From positions 111,562 through 175,561 of the forward strand of contig NZ_MIPP01000003.1 of the NCBI RefSeq assembly GCF_002095385.1: a stretch of 64,000 nucleotides of DNA. Direction: 5' to 3'. Below, in pieces: positions 1 to 9,513 of this stretch; the stretch's first letter is position 1; the number at the start of each line of letters is the position of its first letter. The notes below the pieces were generated by a model. That model was not told where the DNA came from. It did not search any database and saw only the letters and a program-made list of their open reading frames with translations. The translations under genes were made by a program, and so were the position numbers. This DNA is from Pantoea eucrina (GTDB taxonomy: Bacteria > Pseudomonadota > Gammaproteobacteria > Enterobacterales > Enterobacteriaceae).

Positions 1-216
1 GAACAGCGGCAGGTTGGCAAAAAGTGCACCGGCAACCTTGCGGATAAAGCCGATGATCAGCTGTGGCACCTGCATCTGTGCAAAGGCTTCACCGGTGATC
101 GCCGGGTTCTGCAGCGCGGCGGCCAGTCCGAGAAATATGCCAGCGGCGGCGATAACCGAGATAGGCATCATCAGCGCTTTACCAAACGCGTGGATCTGGC
201 TGGTGAGTTGTTTCAT
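1..216 (-). CDS. PTS sugar permease, EIIC component (N-terminal part, cut by window edge)
   Basis: The first 72 codons of a phosphotransferase-system membrane permease run off the left edge of the window. The protein opens MKQLTSQIHAFGKALMMPIS, then a long hydrophobic segment with AAAGIFLGLAAAL and a conserved LQNP. This layout is typical of the glucose/alpha-glucoside superfamily of EIIC domains, which carry sugar across the inner membrane while it is phosphorylated by EIIB. A good ribosome site (AAGGAG, about eight bases upstream) supports ATG at 216. The sugar cannot be told from this fragment, and any fused EIIB domain lies outside. A CRP-like site and a palindrome lie upstream. Confidence 0.75.
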   Translation of the reverse strand, partial: MKQLTSQIHAFGKALMMPISVIAAAGIFLGLAAALQNPAITGEAFAQMQVPQLIIGFIRKVAGALFANLPLF

Positions 217-300
217 GACGCGCTCCTTCACACGGTGAAAGAGCAATTATTAGCCACTATTACGCTGCTTACGCAGCCGCGTGTCTCTCAGAGCTGAGGT

Positions 301-320
301 AATTTGAATTAGATCACAGT
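301..320. promoter_or_regulatory. CRP-like binding site upstream of the PTS gene
   Basis: The sequence has the form TTTGA-N6-TCACA (positions 303-318), one base from the core consensus TGTGA-N6-TCACA, flanked by A/T. It lies about 90 bases upstream of the PTS permease start on the minus strand, a normal place for catabolite activation of a sugar operon. This is inferred from sequence match only. It could instead serve the divergent oxidoreductase gene at 459. Confidence 0.4.
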
Positions 321-338
321 TTGTCGCCATGGCGATAA
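321..338. promoter_or_regulatory. Palindrome, possible operator
   Basis: TCGCCATGGCGA (324-335) is a perfect 12-base palindrome; extended to 321-338 it has a single mismatch pair. It lies next to the CRP-like site in the 242-base gap between the divergent PTS and ydeP-type genes. A palindrome without a loop is more like a dimeric repressor operator than a terminator. The regulator is unknown. Confidence 0.3.
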
Positions 339-458
339 ACGCCGCCTATCGCTCAATTAAGTCAATCAATTAGACAACCTCTGTTCTCAGTCGCACACTT
401 CTTTTCAACAGAAGACATATTCTGATAACAACTCATAAACAATAAGCCTGCGACTACC

Positions 459-2768
459 ATGAAATTTAAACGTAAAATTCAGCCTTACCGCGCTGCTGCT
501 GGCGGCTGGGGTTCACTGGAAGCGACCACCCGTTTCGTATTTGACAGCAAAGCTGCCCTGAAAAATATGCGTAATCTGATGCGCATGAACAAAGCGCGCG
601 GCTTCGACTGCCCCGGCTGTGCCTGGGGCGATGATAATAAAAGTACGTTTAGCTTCTGTGAGAACGGCGCCAAAGCGGTGACCTGGGAAGCGACGCGACG
701 CGTGGTCGAGCCTGCGTTTTTTGCTCAGCACAGCGTCAGCACGCTCTATCAGCAGAGCGACTATTTTCTCGAGTATCAGGGGCGTCTGACGCACCCGATG
801 CGCTATAACAGCACCACCGATCACTATGAACCCATCAGCTGGGATGCGGCGTTTGCGCTGATTGCTCAGCACCTGAAAGCGATGGACCATCCCGATCAGC
901 TGGAACTCTACACTTCCGGGCGCGCCAGCAATGAAGCCTCCTGGCTCTATCAGCTGTTTGGTCGTGTGATGGGCACCAATAACTTCCCTGACTGTTCCAA
1001 CATGTGCCATGAAGCCAGCGGCAGCGGCCTGAAACGCAGCATCGGTGTCGGAAAAGGCACCATTCGTCTCGACGATTTCGATCACGCTAACGCCATTTTT
1101 GTGCTCGGGCAAAACCCGGGGACCAACCATCCGCGCATGCTGCACAGCCTGCGTCACGCTGCCGATCACGGCGCAAAAATTGTGACATTTAATACCCTGC
1201 GTGAACGTGGTCTGGAGCGCTTTGCCGATCCGCAAAAGCCGCTGGAAGTGGTCACATCCAAAGCCGGCACCATCAGTTCCGCCTACTATCAGCCCAACCT
1301 CGGTGGCGATATGGCCGCCCTGCGCGGCATGGTGAAAGCGCTGCTGGAAGTGGAGCGCGCGCGCCTTGCTGCCGGTGAGCCGGGCATTTTCGATCGGACG
1401 TTTATCGCCGCAAATACGCAGGGCGTTGAGGCCTATCTGGACGCGGTAGATAACACCTCGTGGCAGCAGATTGTGCAGCAGTCAGGCCTGAGCGAAGCGC
1501 AGATCCGCGAAGCGGCGGCCATTTATCAGAGCGCGGAACGGGTGATTATCACCTGGGCGATGGGGATCACGCAGCATAAGCACTCCGTCGACACCGTACG
1601 CGAAATCGTCAACCTGCAGCTGCTGTTTGGTCAGCTGGGTAAAAAAGGTGCCGGCCTCTGCCCGGTACGTGGCCACAGCAACGTGCAGGGCAACCGCACC
1701 ATGGGTATCGATGAAAAGCCTTCTAAGCCTTTCCTTGATGCCATGGGCGCCCATTTTGGTTTTGAACCCCCGCGTAATGCCGGTCACAACACCGTTGAAG
1801 CGCTGGGCGCCATGCTGCGTGATGAAGTGAAAGTGCTGATTGCTCTCGGCGGCAATCTGGCGGCGGCAGCGCCCGACTCTCCGGTTACGGAAGCCGCGCT
1901 GCAGCACTGTGGTCTGACGGTGCATATCAGCACCAAGCTCAACCGCAGTCATCTGGTGCCGGGTCATGAAGGGCTGATCCTGCCTACGCTGGGCCGCACC
2001 GAGCGCGATCGACAGGCTGGTGGTAATCAGTTCATTACCGTTGAGGACTCATTCAGTATGGTTCACGCTTCAGAAGGCGTGGGCATCCCGCTGGCGGAGA
2101 CGCAGCGTTCAGAAACCGCCATTGTGGCAGGTATCGCCCACGCGACGCTGGGCAGCGATCATATCGACTGGCTCGGCATGGCGGCGGACTACAATATTAT
2201 CCGCGATCATATCGCCGCGACGATCCCGGGCTTTGCTGATTTCAATACAAAGTGCGACCAGCCTGGCGGTTTTTATCTCGGCAACGCGGCGGCAGAGCTG
2301 CGCTTTAATACGCCATCGCAGCGTGCTGAATTCAGCGCGTCCGCCCTGCCCGACTCGCTGTTTCCTCAGCTCGGCAGCGACGTGACCGTGCCGTTTACGC
2401 TGCAGACGCTGCGTTCACACGATCAATACAACACCACGATTTACGGTCTCGACGATCGCTATCGCGGCGTCTATGGTCAGCGTGAAGTGGTGTTTATTCA
2501 TCCTGAGGATATGGCGGCGCTGGGCTTTACCGAAGGCCAGCAGGTGGATATTGAAACCCTCTGGAATGATGGCCTGACCCGTCGCGTCAGCGGCTTTAAA
2601 CTGGTGCCGTACAATATTCCGCGCGGGAATCTCGCAGCCTACTATCCGGAAACCAACCCGCTGGTACCGCTCTCAAGCTACGGCGATATCAGCGGAACGC
2701 CGACCTCTAAATCGGTGCCGGTGAAGCTCACGCTTAGCGCCGCCCTGCCCACGCAGCGTATCGCCTGA
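459..2768 (+). CDS. ydeP: FdhF/YdeP-family molybdopterin oxidoreductase
   Basis: A 769-residue protein of the formate-dehydrogenase-like molybdopterin family, closely resembling E. coli YdeP (about 760 residues). Visible family signatures are FDCPGCAW near residue 50, ENGAK, the segment TSGRASNEASWLYQLFGR, NNFPDCSNMCHE, GQNPGTNHPRML and GHSNVQGNRT, with the C-terminal molybdopterin dinucleotide domain containing RSHDQYNTTIYG. It should bind bis-MGD in the cytoplasm; no twin-arginine signal is seen. The physiological substrate of YdeP is not known; E. coli ydeP is linked to acid resistance. The start at 459 lacks a clear Shine-Dalgarno sequence but gives the expected N-terminus (KIQPYRAAAGGWG). 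It stands alone, followed by a terminator. Confidence 0.9.
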   Translation: MKFKRKIQPYRAAAGGWGSLEATTRFVFDSKAALKNMRNLMRMNKARGFDCPGCAWGDDNKSTFSFCENGAKAVTWEATRRVVEPAFFAQHSVSTLYQQSDYFLEYQGRLTHPMRYNSTTDHYEPISWDAAFALIAQHLKAMDHPDQLELYTSGRASNEASWLYQLFGRVMGTNNFPDCSNMCHEASGSGLKRSIGVGKGTIRLDDFDHANAIFVLGQNPGTNHPRMLHSLRHAADHGAKIVTFNTLRERGLERFADPQKPLEVVTSKAGTISSAYYQPNLGGDMAALRGMVKALLEVERARLAAGEPGIFDRTFIAANTQGVEAYLDAVDNTSWQQIVQQSGLSEAQIREAAAIYQSAERVIITWAMGITQHKHSVDTVREIVNLQLLFGQLGKKGAGLCPVRGHSNVQGNRTMGIDEKPSKPFLDAMGAHFGFEPPRNAGHNTVEALGAMLRDEVKVLIALGGNLAAAAPDSPVTEAALQHCGLTVHISTKLNRSHLVPGHEGLILPTLGRTERDRQAGGNQFITVEDSFSMVHASEGVGIPLAETQRSETAIVAGIAHATLGSDHIDWLGMAADYNIIRDHIAATIPGFADFNTKCDQPGGFYLGNAAAELRFNTPSQRAEFSASALPDSLFPQLGSDVTVPFTLQTLRSHDQYNTTIYGLDDRYRGVYGQREVVFIHPEDMAALGFTEGQQVDIETLWNDGLTRRVSGFKLVPYNIPRGNLAAYYPETNPLVPLSSYGDISGTPTSKSVPVKLTLSAALPTQRIA

Positions 2769-2790
2769 TTACGCGTTATTCTCTGAAACA

Positions 2791-2813
2791 AAAGCCGCGC
2801 TCTGCGGCTTTTT
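2791..2813 (+). terminator. Rho-independent terminator after ydeP-type gene
   Basis: A seven-base-pair stem (AAGCCGC / GCGGCTT) with a five-base loop, followed by T residues, 22 bases after the stop codon. Confidence 0.8.
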
Positions 2814-2892
2814 AACCCGTTTTAACCTTGCCGCGCGCCCCTGATTCGCGTAAAACTGTCCACCGCTCTTAGGCCACGAAACTGACTAAATT

Positions 2893-4827
2893 ATGTTCCA
2901 GGATAACCCGCTGCTCGCGCAGCTGAAAGAGAAGCTTCACGCGCAGAATCCGCGCGCCGAAGGCGTTGTGAAAGGCACAGAAAAAGGCTTTGGCTTCCTT
3001 GAAGTTGATGCTCAGAAAAGCTACTTCATTCCGCCACCGCAAATGAAGAAAGTGATGCACGGCGATCGTATCACCGCGGTGATCCACACCGATAAAGATC
3101 GTGAAAGTGCAGAGCCGGATACCCTGATTGAGCCGTTTCTGACGCGCTTCGTCGGCCGGGTGCAGAAAAAAGACGATCGTCTCGCCATCGTGCCGGATCA
3201 TCCGCTGCTGAAAGATGCCATTCAGTGTCGCGCCGTGCGCGGTCTGACGCACGATTTCCAGAACGGTGACTGGGCTGTGGCTGAAATGCGTCGCCATCCG
3301 CTGAAAGGCGATCGCGGCTTTTATGCTGAGCTGACTGAATTTATCGTTACCGCAGACGACCACCTGGCGCCGTGGTGGGTCACGCTGTCGCGCCATAACC
3401 TGGAGCGCGAAGCGCCAGAGAGTGAATGCGGCGGAATGCTGGATGAGCAGCTGACGCGTGAAGATCTCACCGCGCTGAATTTTGTCACCATCGACAGCGC
3501 CAGTACGCAGGATATGGACGATGCGCTCTATGCGGAAGCGCAGGCGGATGGCAGCCTGCTGTTGACCATCGCTATTGCCGATCCGACCGCTTACGTAGCG
3601 GAAGGCAGCGAGCTTGATAAGCTGGCCGCCCGGCGCGCGTTTACCAACTACCTTCCCGGCTTTAACATTCCTATGCTGCCGCGCGAGCTCTCCGATAATA
3701 TCTGTTCGCTGCGCCCGCATGAGAAACGTCCGGTGCTCGCCTGCCGGGTGACGGTCCAGCCGGATGGCGCACTCGCTGACGACGTGCATTTCTTTGCAGC
3801 CTGGATTGAATCCAAAGCCAAACTGGTTTACGACAACGTCTCAGACTGGCTGGAAAACAGCGGCAGCTGGCAGCCGGAAAATGAGGCGATTGCTGAGCAG
3901 ATCCGTCTGCTGCATCGTCTCTGCCTGGCGCGCAGTGAATGGCGTCAGACCCATGCGCTGGTATTCAAAGATCGCCCCGATTTCCGCTTCCTTCTGGGAG
4001 AGAAAGGCGAAGTGCTGGATATTATCGCTGAACATCGTCGTATCGCTAACCGCATGGTTGAAGAGGCGATGATTCTGGCCAACATCTGCGCGGCGAACGT
4101 GCTGCAGAAAAAACTGGGTTTTGGCATCTACAACCTGCACACCGGCTTCGATCTGGCCAACGCTGAACAGGTAGCCGGCGTGCTGGCTGGTCACGGCATT
4201 ACCGTCGATCCGCAGGCCATTACGACACTGGAAGGGTTCCGTCAGATGCGTCGCGAACTCGACGCGCAGCCGACTCAGTATCTCGACAGCCGCATTCGCC
4301 GTTTCCAGAGCTTTGCTGAGATTGGCACCGAACCCGGCCCGCACTTTGGTCTGGGTCTGGATGCCTATGCGACGTGGACCTCACCGATCCGTAAATTTGG
4401 CGATATGATCAACCATCGCCTGCTGAAAGCTATTGTGCGCGGTGAGAGCATTGCCCGTCCGCAGAGTGACGTTACGGTTATCATGGGTGAGCGTCGCCGC
4501 CTTAACCGGATGGCTGAGCGCGATGTGGGTGACTGGCTTTATGCGCGTTTCCTGACGCCTTTCGCCGGCAGCGAGCGCAAATTCAGCGCCGAGATCATTG
4601 ATGTATCGCGCGGCGGTATGCGCGTACGCCTGCAGGAGAACGGTGCGGTGGCCTTTATTCCGGCGCCGTTTATTCATGCGGTACGCGATGAGCTGGTCTG
4701 CTCGCAGGAGAGCGGCACGGTGCAGGTTAAAGGTGAAGTGGTGTATCGCGTCACCGATATTATTGATGTCACCATCGCCGAAGTGCGCATGGAGACCCGC
4801 AGCGTGGTTGCCCGCCCGGCAGCCTGA
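2893..4827 (+). CDS. rnb: Exoribonuclease II (RNase II)
   Basis: A 644-residue 3'-to-5' exoribonuclease, the same length as E. coli RNase II. It degrades single-stranded RNA processively to 5'-mononucleotides in the cytoplasm. The order is two N-terminal cold-shock RNA-binding domains (with [20 protein letters not shown]), the central RNB catalytic domain with the metal-binding aspartate cluster in [15 protein letters not shown] and the segment [19 protein letters not shown], then a C-terminal S1 domain with [14 protein letters not shown] sequence ([10 protein letters not shown]). The highly conserved N-terminus [12 protein letters not shown] fixes the start although the upstream Shine-Dalgarno is weak. 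It is monocistronic and followed by a strong hairpin. Confidence 0.98.
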   Translation: MFQDNPLLAQLKEKLHAQNPRAEGVVKGTEKGFGFLEVDAQKSYFIPPPQMKKVMHGDRITAVIHTDKDRESAEPDTLIEPFLTRFVGRVQKKDDRLAIVPDHPLLKDAIQCRAVRGLTHDFQNGDWAVAEMRRHPLKGDRGFYAELTEFIVTADDHLAPWWVTLSRHNLEREAPESECGGMLDEQLTREDLTALNFVTIDSASTQDMDDALYAEAQADGSLLLTIAIADPTAYVAEGSELDKLAARRAFTNYLPGFNIPMLPRELSDNICSLRPHEKRPVLACRVTVQPDGALADDVHFFAAWIESKAKLVYDNVSDWLENSGSWQPENEAIAEQIRLLHRLCLARSEWRQTHALVFKDRPDFRFLLGEKGEVLDIIAEHRRIANRMVEEAMILANICAANVLQKKLGFGIYNLHTGFDLANAEQVAGVLAGHGITVDPQAITTLEGFRQMRRELDAQPTQYLDSRIRRFQSFAEIGTEPGPHFGLGLDAYATWTSPIRKFGDMINHRLLKAIVRGESIARPQSDVTVIMGERRRLNRMAERDVGDWLYARFLTPFAGSERKFSAEIIDVSRGGMRVRLQENGAVAFIPAPFIHAVRDELVCSQESGTVQVKGEVVYRVTDIIDVTIAEVRMETRSVVARPAA

Positions 4828-4840
4828 CGGCGCTCATAGT

Positions 4841-4874
4841 GCGGGATAACAGATGTTATCCCGCCTCTTCTTTT
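4841..4874 (+). terminator. Rho-independent terminator after rnb
   Basis: A perfect ten-base-pair stem GCGGGATAAC / GTTATCCCGC with an AGAT loop, then a pyrimidine-rich tract ending in TTTT, just after the rnb stop. Confidence 0.8.
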
Positions 4875-4890
4875 CTGCTCTGCTTTAAAA

Positions 4891-4910
4891 TTTGTATCGC
4901 GCTTCACACT
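4891..4910. promoter_or_regulatory. CRP-like site upstream of cstA
   Basis: TGTAT-CGCGCT-TCACA (4893-4908) keeps the right half-site of a CRP operator and three of five bases of the left half. E. coli cstA depends on CRP, so the position, about 100 bases upstream of the start codon, makes sense. Match is imperfect; treat as a candidate. Confidence 0.35.
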
Positions 4911-5007
4911 TCTGCTTTTACTACCTTTCGTTAACATTTTTTTACCTTACTTTTAACTCGTTGTATTTCGCTTGCCTGTTTTTCCGGCCTCTACAAGGAG
5001 TTAACTC

Positions 5008-7074
5008 ATGAACAACGTCAAAACCGGCATCGTCTGGTTAGCAGTGGCGTTAATCGGTGCTGGCGCATTTGCCATGCTTGCGCTCAGCCGCGGCGAACAT
5101 GTCAATGCGGTCTGGCTGGTTATTGCATCGGTCGCCTGCTACAGCATCGCTTACCGTTTCTATAGCCTGTTTATCGCCCGCCGCATCTTCGAACTTGACG
5201 ACCGCCGCCGTACGCCGGCAGAGCGCCTCAGCGATGGTCTGGATTATGTTCCGACCAACAAATGGGTGCTGTTTGGTCATCACTTTGCCGCCATTGCCGG
5301 TGCAGGACCGCTGGTCGGACCGATTCTGGCCGCACAGATGGGCTTTCTGCCGGGCACTATCTGGATCCTGGTAGGGGTGATGCTCGCCGGCGCGGTGCAG
5401 GACTTCCTGATCCTGTTTATCTCTACCCGCCGTGACGGGCGCTCGCTGGGTGAAATGGCGCGCCAGGAGCTGGGCTCTTTTGCCGGCGTGGTGACGATGC
5501 TCGGTGCGCTGGGCGTGATGATCATTATTCTCTCTGCGCTGGCGCTGGTGGTGGTTAAAGCACTCGCTAACAGCCCGTGGGGACTCTTCACCATCGCAGC
5601 TACCATTCCCATTGCGCTGTTTATGGGCGTCTATATGCGCTTTCTGCGTCCGGGAAAAATTGCTGAGGTTTCCCTTATCGGTTTTGTACTGATGATGGCA
5701 GCGATTATCTATGGAGGCGATGTGGCCGCCGATCCTTACTGGGGCCCCTTCTTTACCCTTAAAGGCACAGAGCTGACGTGGGTGCTGGTGATCTACGGTT
5801 TCGTCGCCTCTTCGCTGCCGGTCTGGCTGCTGCTGGCACCGCGCGACTACCTCTCCACCTTCCTGAAGATTGGCGTTATTGTCGGGCTGGCAATAGGAAT
5901 TCTGTTTGCTATGCCGGAGCTGAAAATGCCGGCGGTCACAAAATTCATTGATGGCACCGGCCCGGTGTTCTCCGGTGCGCTCTTCCCGTTTTTGTTTATC
6001 ACTATTGCCTGCGGGGCTATCTCCGGGTTTCATGCGCTGGTCTCCAGCGGCACCACGCCTAAACTGGTAGAGCGCGAAAGCCATATCCGGTTTATCGGTT
6101 ACGGCGCCATGCTGATGGAGTCGTTCGTGGCTATTATGGCGCTGATCTGCGCCTCGGTACTGGACCCGGGCGTCTACTTCGCCATGAACTCCCCGGCTGC
6201 GCTGATTGGAACCACCGTCGAGAACGCGTCGCAGGTGATTAATGGCTGGGGCTTTGTTGTCACGCCGGAGATGCTGAGCGGCATTGCACGTGACGTCGGT
6301 GAAAGTACGGTGCTCTCACGCGCCGGTGGCGCACCCACCTTCGCCGTGGGTATGGCACACATCATCACCGAGGTATTCAACAGTCGCGCGATGATGGCGT
6401 TCTGGTATCACTTTGCCATTCTGTTTGAGGCCTTATTTATCCTGACCGCCGTGGATGCCGGCACCCGCGCCTGCCGTTTTATGGTGCAGGACTTAGTGGG
6501 TACCGTGGTTCCGGCAATGGGCAGCAACCGCTCCTGGCTGGGGAATATGGCCGGCACCACCGTTGCCGTTGCCGGCTGGGGCTTTTTTGTCTATCAGGGG
6601 GTGGTCGATCCGCTGGGCGGGATCAATACGCTGTGGCCGCTGTTCGGCATTGGTAACCAGATGCTCGCCTCAATGGCGCTGATCCTCGGGACAGTGGTGC
6701 TGTTTAAGATGAAAAAACAGCGCTACGCGTGGGTCACTATTCTCCCTACCGCATGGTTATTTATCACCTCGATGACCGCGGGCTGGCAGAAGATTTTTCA
6801 TGAAAAACCCGCCATCGGCTTTCTGGCTCAGGCGCGCAAATTTCAGCAGGGCATCGACAATGGCATCGTGATCGCCCCGGCCAAAAGCGTGGCGGATATG
6901 CAGACCATTATCTTCAGCAATCAGATCAACGCGGCGCTGTGCGGCTTCTTTATGCTGGTTGCAGTCACCATGCTGGTTGCCGCCTTCTTTGTTATTCGTC
7001 GTGCGCTCCGCAGCACGTCACCGACCGTGCGCGAAGCAGAGGTTTCACTGCGTAAGGAGGTACGCCATGTCTGA
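5008..7074 (+). CDS. cstA: CstA-family carbon starvation transporter
   Basis: A 688-residue polytopic inner-membrane protein of the CstA/BtsT family, which imports peptides and pyruvate when carbon runs short. The family hallmarks are all visible: DGLDYVPTNKWVLFGHHFAAIAGAGP near residue 80 (quoted in part: LFGHHFAAIAGAGPLVGP), VQDFLILFISTRRDGRSLGE, LPVWLLLAPRDYLSTFLKIG, ACGAISGFHALVSSGTTPK, AILFEALFILTAVDAGTR and QGVVDPLGGINTLWPLFGI. It is closer in length and sequence to CstA (701) than to BtsT (716). The ribosome site AAGGAG precedes ATG 5008. The stop overlaps the ybdD-like start by eight bases, so the two are translated together. E. coli carries cstA elsewhere; here it lies between rnb and rpfR. 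Confidence 0.92.
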   Translation: MNNVKTGIVWLAVALIGAGAFAMLALSRGEHVNAVWLVIASVACYSIAYRFYSLFIARRIFELDDRRRTPAERLSDGLDYVPTNKWVLFGHHFAAIAGAGPLVGPILAAQMGFLPGTIWILVGVMLAGAVQDFLILFISTRRDGRSLGEMARQELGSFAGVVTMLGALGVMIIILSALALVVVKALANSPWGLFTIAATIPIALFMGVYMRFLRPGKIAEVSLIGFVLMMAAIIYGGDVAADPYWGPFFTLKGTELTWVLVIYGFVASSLPVWLLLAPRDYLSTFLKIGVIVGLAIGILFAMPELKMPAVTKFIDGTGPVFSGALFPFLFITIACGAISGFHALVSSGTTPKLVERESHIRFIGYGAMLMESFVAIMALICASVLDPGVYFAMNSPAALIGTTVENASQVINGWGFVVTPEMLSGIARDVGESTVLSRAGGAPTFAVGMAHIITEVFNSRAMMAFWYHFAILFEALFILTAVDAGTRACRFMVQDLVGTVVPAMGSNRSWLGNMAGTTVAVAGWGFFVYQGVVDPLGGINTLWPLFGIGNQMLASMALILGTVVLFKMKKQRYAWVTILPTAWLFITSMTAGWQKIFHEKPAIGFLAQARKFQQGIDNGIVIAPAKSVADMQTIIFSNQINAALCGFFMLVAVTMLVAAFFVIRRALRSTSPTVREAEVSLRKEVRHV

Positions 7075-7363
7075 GTCCATCTATCGCTGGACGCCTCCCG
7101 GCGCAGGCTGGCAGATAAAGCGTTGCTTACTGATAGTGAGTGCCGCTGATACCCCGCCGCTCTCCCGCTGGCAGCAAATCTGGCGCGGATTGCAGCAGAG
7201 CTTTCGTTTAATGGTTGGCGTGCACGATTATCAAACTTATCTGAAGCATATGCGCCTCCATCATCCTGAAACGCCGCCCATGGATGAGCGCACTTTTCAC
7301 CGGCACTGTCTCAATGCCCGCTTTCCGAGCCAGGCTGGAAACCCCGGCAGATGTCCCTGCTGA
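7067..7363 (+). CDS. ybdD: YbdD/YjiX-family small protein with N-terminal extension
   Basis: A 98-residue protein whose C-terminal half matches the YbdD/YjiX family (about 65 residues), the small partner encoded downstream of cstA and btsT. Matching elements are SFRLMVGVHDYQTYLKHMR, HHPETPPMDERTFHR, ARFPSQAG and a cysteine-containing end. The family proteins usually begin close to the LMVG segment; here about 35 extra residues precede it (MSESIYRWTPPGAGWQIKRC and onward), beginning inside the cstA stop region. The ATG at 7067 has AAGGAGG eight bases upstream, a strong site, so the extension is probably translated. Function of the family is thought to be support of the transporter; not proven. 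Confidence 0.85.
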   Translation: MSESIYRWTPPGAGWQIKRCLLIVSAADTPPLSRWQQIWRGLQQSFRLMVGVHDYQTYLKHMRLHHPETPPMDERTFHRHCLNARFPSQAGNPGRCPC

Positions 7364-7370
7364 TGATTAT

Positions 7371-7394
7371 AAGCCCCGTTTTCGGGGCTTTTTC
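7371..7394 (+). terminator. Rho-independent terminator after cstA-ybdD
   Basis: Stem AAGCCCCG / CGGGGCTT with a TTTT loop, followed by TTT, eight bases after the ybdD-like stop. Confidence 0.85.
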
Positions 7395-7516
7395 GTGCCA
7401 TTCTTTAATAAAAACAAAAATATATTCGGTTTGCATCTTGTGCTTACGCAGGAGGTTGAATACTGTTGCTAAAATAATGAGATAGAGTCTTAGAGACATG
7501 GCCGGAGGAAGTTTAA

Positions 7517-9498
7517 ATGACCGATGAACAGGGGCAAACCTTGCTGTATGCCTTGTTTGGCACCACCAGCCCCCATTGGCGGTTAACCTCTGACAGTGAC
7601 GCACTGCATTTTGCCGAAGATGAAAATGCCAATACCAATCTGGCCGTTTCGCTTACTCCGGCGCAGGCCAGTCTGTTACGGGCGATGACGGTGATCACCT
7701 CCAGCATTAATCTTACTCTGCCGCTGCACGGAACCCCGGTGCCAATGCACTTTGTCGGACGTAAAGTGAACCAGTCTACCTGGGCCGGCACCGCCTCTGC
7801 ATGGGGTGATACGTCGTCGGTTGCCCGCGATCTCACCCAGGGACTCTCTTTCGCCGAACAGGTGGTATCTGAAGCTAACTCGGTTATCGTTATCCTCGAC
7901 CAGCGCGGTAACATTCAGCGCTTTAATCGTTTGAGTGAAGAGTATACCGGCCTGAAAGAGCAGGAAGTTATCGGTCGTAACGTCTTTCAGCTATTTATGA
8001 CCCGGCAGGAGGCGCAGGCTTCACGCCGTAATATCACCGGTTTTTTCCGCGACGGAAATTCGTATGAAGTTGAGCGCTGGGTCAAAACCAAAAAGGGTCA
8101 GCGACTGTTTCTGTTCCGTAATAAGTTCGTTCACAGCGGCAGCGGGAAAAATGAAATTTTCCTCATCTGTTCCGGTACGGATATCACCGAAGAGCGACGG
8201 GCACAGGAGCGGCTTCGGGTGCTGGCAAATACCGATACGGTCACGGGTTTGCCTAATCGTAACGCTATTCACCAGCAAATTAGCCTGGCACTGGAGCTGG
8301 CGAACGGTTCTCAGACCGGCGTGGTCTACCTCGATCTCGACAATTTTAAAAAGGTAAATGACGCTTACGGTCATATGTTCGGCGATCAGCTGCTGCAGGC
8401 GGTATCGCTGGCTATCCTCAGCTGCCTGGGCAAAGATCAGACGCTGGCACGTCTTGGCGGCGATGAATTTGTGGTGCTGGCTGAGCATACCAGTCAGGCG
8501 GCGCTGGAGGCGATGTCGTCGCGTATCCTTGAGCGGCTGCGGCAGCCCTTTCGCATCGGGCTTATTGAGGTTTACAGCGGCTGTTCTATCGGAATCTCAC
8601 TGGCTCCCCTGCATGGCGAAGATCGTGAAAGCCTGATCCGCAATGCGGATACGGCCATGTATCATGCCAAAGAGAATGGCCGCGGCAAGTTCTGCATCTT
8701 CACCAGCGAAATGAACAAGCGGGTCTTTGAATACCTCTGGCTCGATACCAATCTGCGTAAAGCGCTGGAGCAGGATCACCTGGTGGTCTATTACCAGCCT
8801 AAGGTCGATCGCGACGGCGAGGTGCGCAGCGCCGAAGCGCTGGTACGCTGGAACTCTCCGGAACGCGGCATGGTCTCGCCCGGCGACTTTATCCCCTATG
8901 CCGAAGAGTCCGGTCTGATTGTCCCGCTGGGCCGCTGGGTCATGCTTAATGTGCTGCAGCAGATTATAAAGTGGCGCAGTGAAGGCATTTTTCTGCGCGT
9001 TGCCGTCAACGTCTCCGCGAAACAGCTTATCGATCAGAGCATCTACAGCGATCTGAAAAATGCGCTGGGCGAAGCGGGGCTGACGGAATCCCCGATCGAT
9101 ATTGAATTAACTGAAAGCTGCCTGATTGAGAATGAAGCGGGTGCGCTTAAGCTCATGAAACAGTTTCAGGAGCTTGGGGCGCAGGTACATCTTGATGACT
9201 TCGGCACCGGCTACTCTTCCCTTTCTCAGCTGGCACGGGTACCCATTGATGCCATTAAGCTGGATCAGAGTTTTGTCCGGGATATCAACAAACAACCGGT
9301 TTCGCAATCTTTAGTGCGCGCGATTGTGGCGGTTGCCAAAGCCCTTGAGCTGCAGGTGATTGCAGAGGGTATTGAAACCAAAGCGGAAGAGAAATTTGTT
9401 CTCACTAACGGTGTGGATGGGCGCCAGGCTATTTTTACGCCAAACCAATGCCCGCAGAACAGCTCGGGCATTGGCTGAAGCATCCTGCCCGTGTTTAA
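7517..9498 (+). CDS. rpfR: RpfR (PdeR/Gmr): DSF receptor with PAS-GGDEF-EAL domains; 3' end frameshifted
   Basis: Homologue of E. coli PdeR (YciR/Gmr, about 660 residues) and of RpfR. The order is an N-terminal RpfF-interaction-type domain (1-95), a PAS domain (about 115-230) that binds the fatty-acid signal in RpfR, a GGDEF domain with intact LGGDEF near 313, and an EAL domain with AEALVRW near 440, NVSAKQL, ELTES, DDFGTGYSS, IKLDQSF and AEGIET. The catalytic residues of the cyclic di-GMP phosphodiesterase are therefore present. As read, the frame ends at 9478 with an unrelated 16-residue tail after NGVDGRQ. Reading on one base earlier at 9427 gives GYFYAKPMPAEQLGHWLKH and a stop at 9496-9498, exactly the family C-terminus, so one G appears missing from a short G run. 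GGAGGAAG precedes ATG 7517. It converges on rpfF. Confidence 0.9.
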
Positions 9499-9513
9499 CG
9501 CTGCGCGGAAGTG

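Noticed and set aside
2869..3789. 306-codon minus-strand frame inside rnb
   Set aside because: Mirror frame of a strongly conserved gene; no family features.
5050..6084. 344-codon minus-strand frame inside cstA
   Set aside because: It is antisense to a certain membrane-protein gene, is rich in Gln, His and Arg as expected of a mirror frame, and has no ribosome site.
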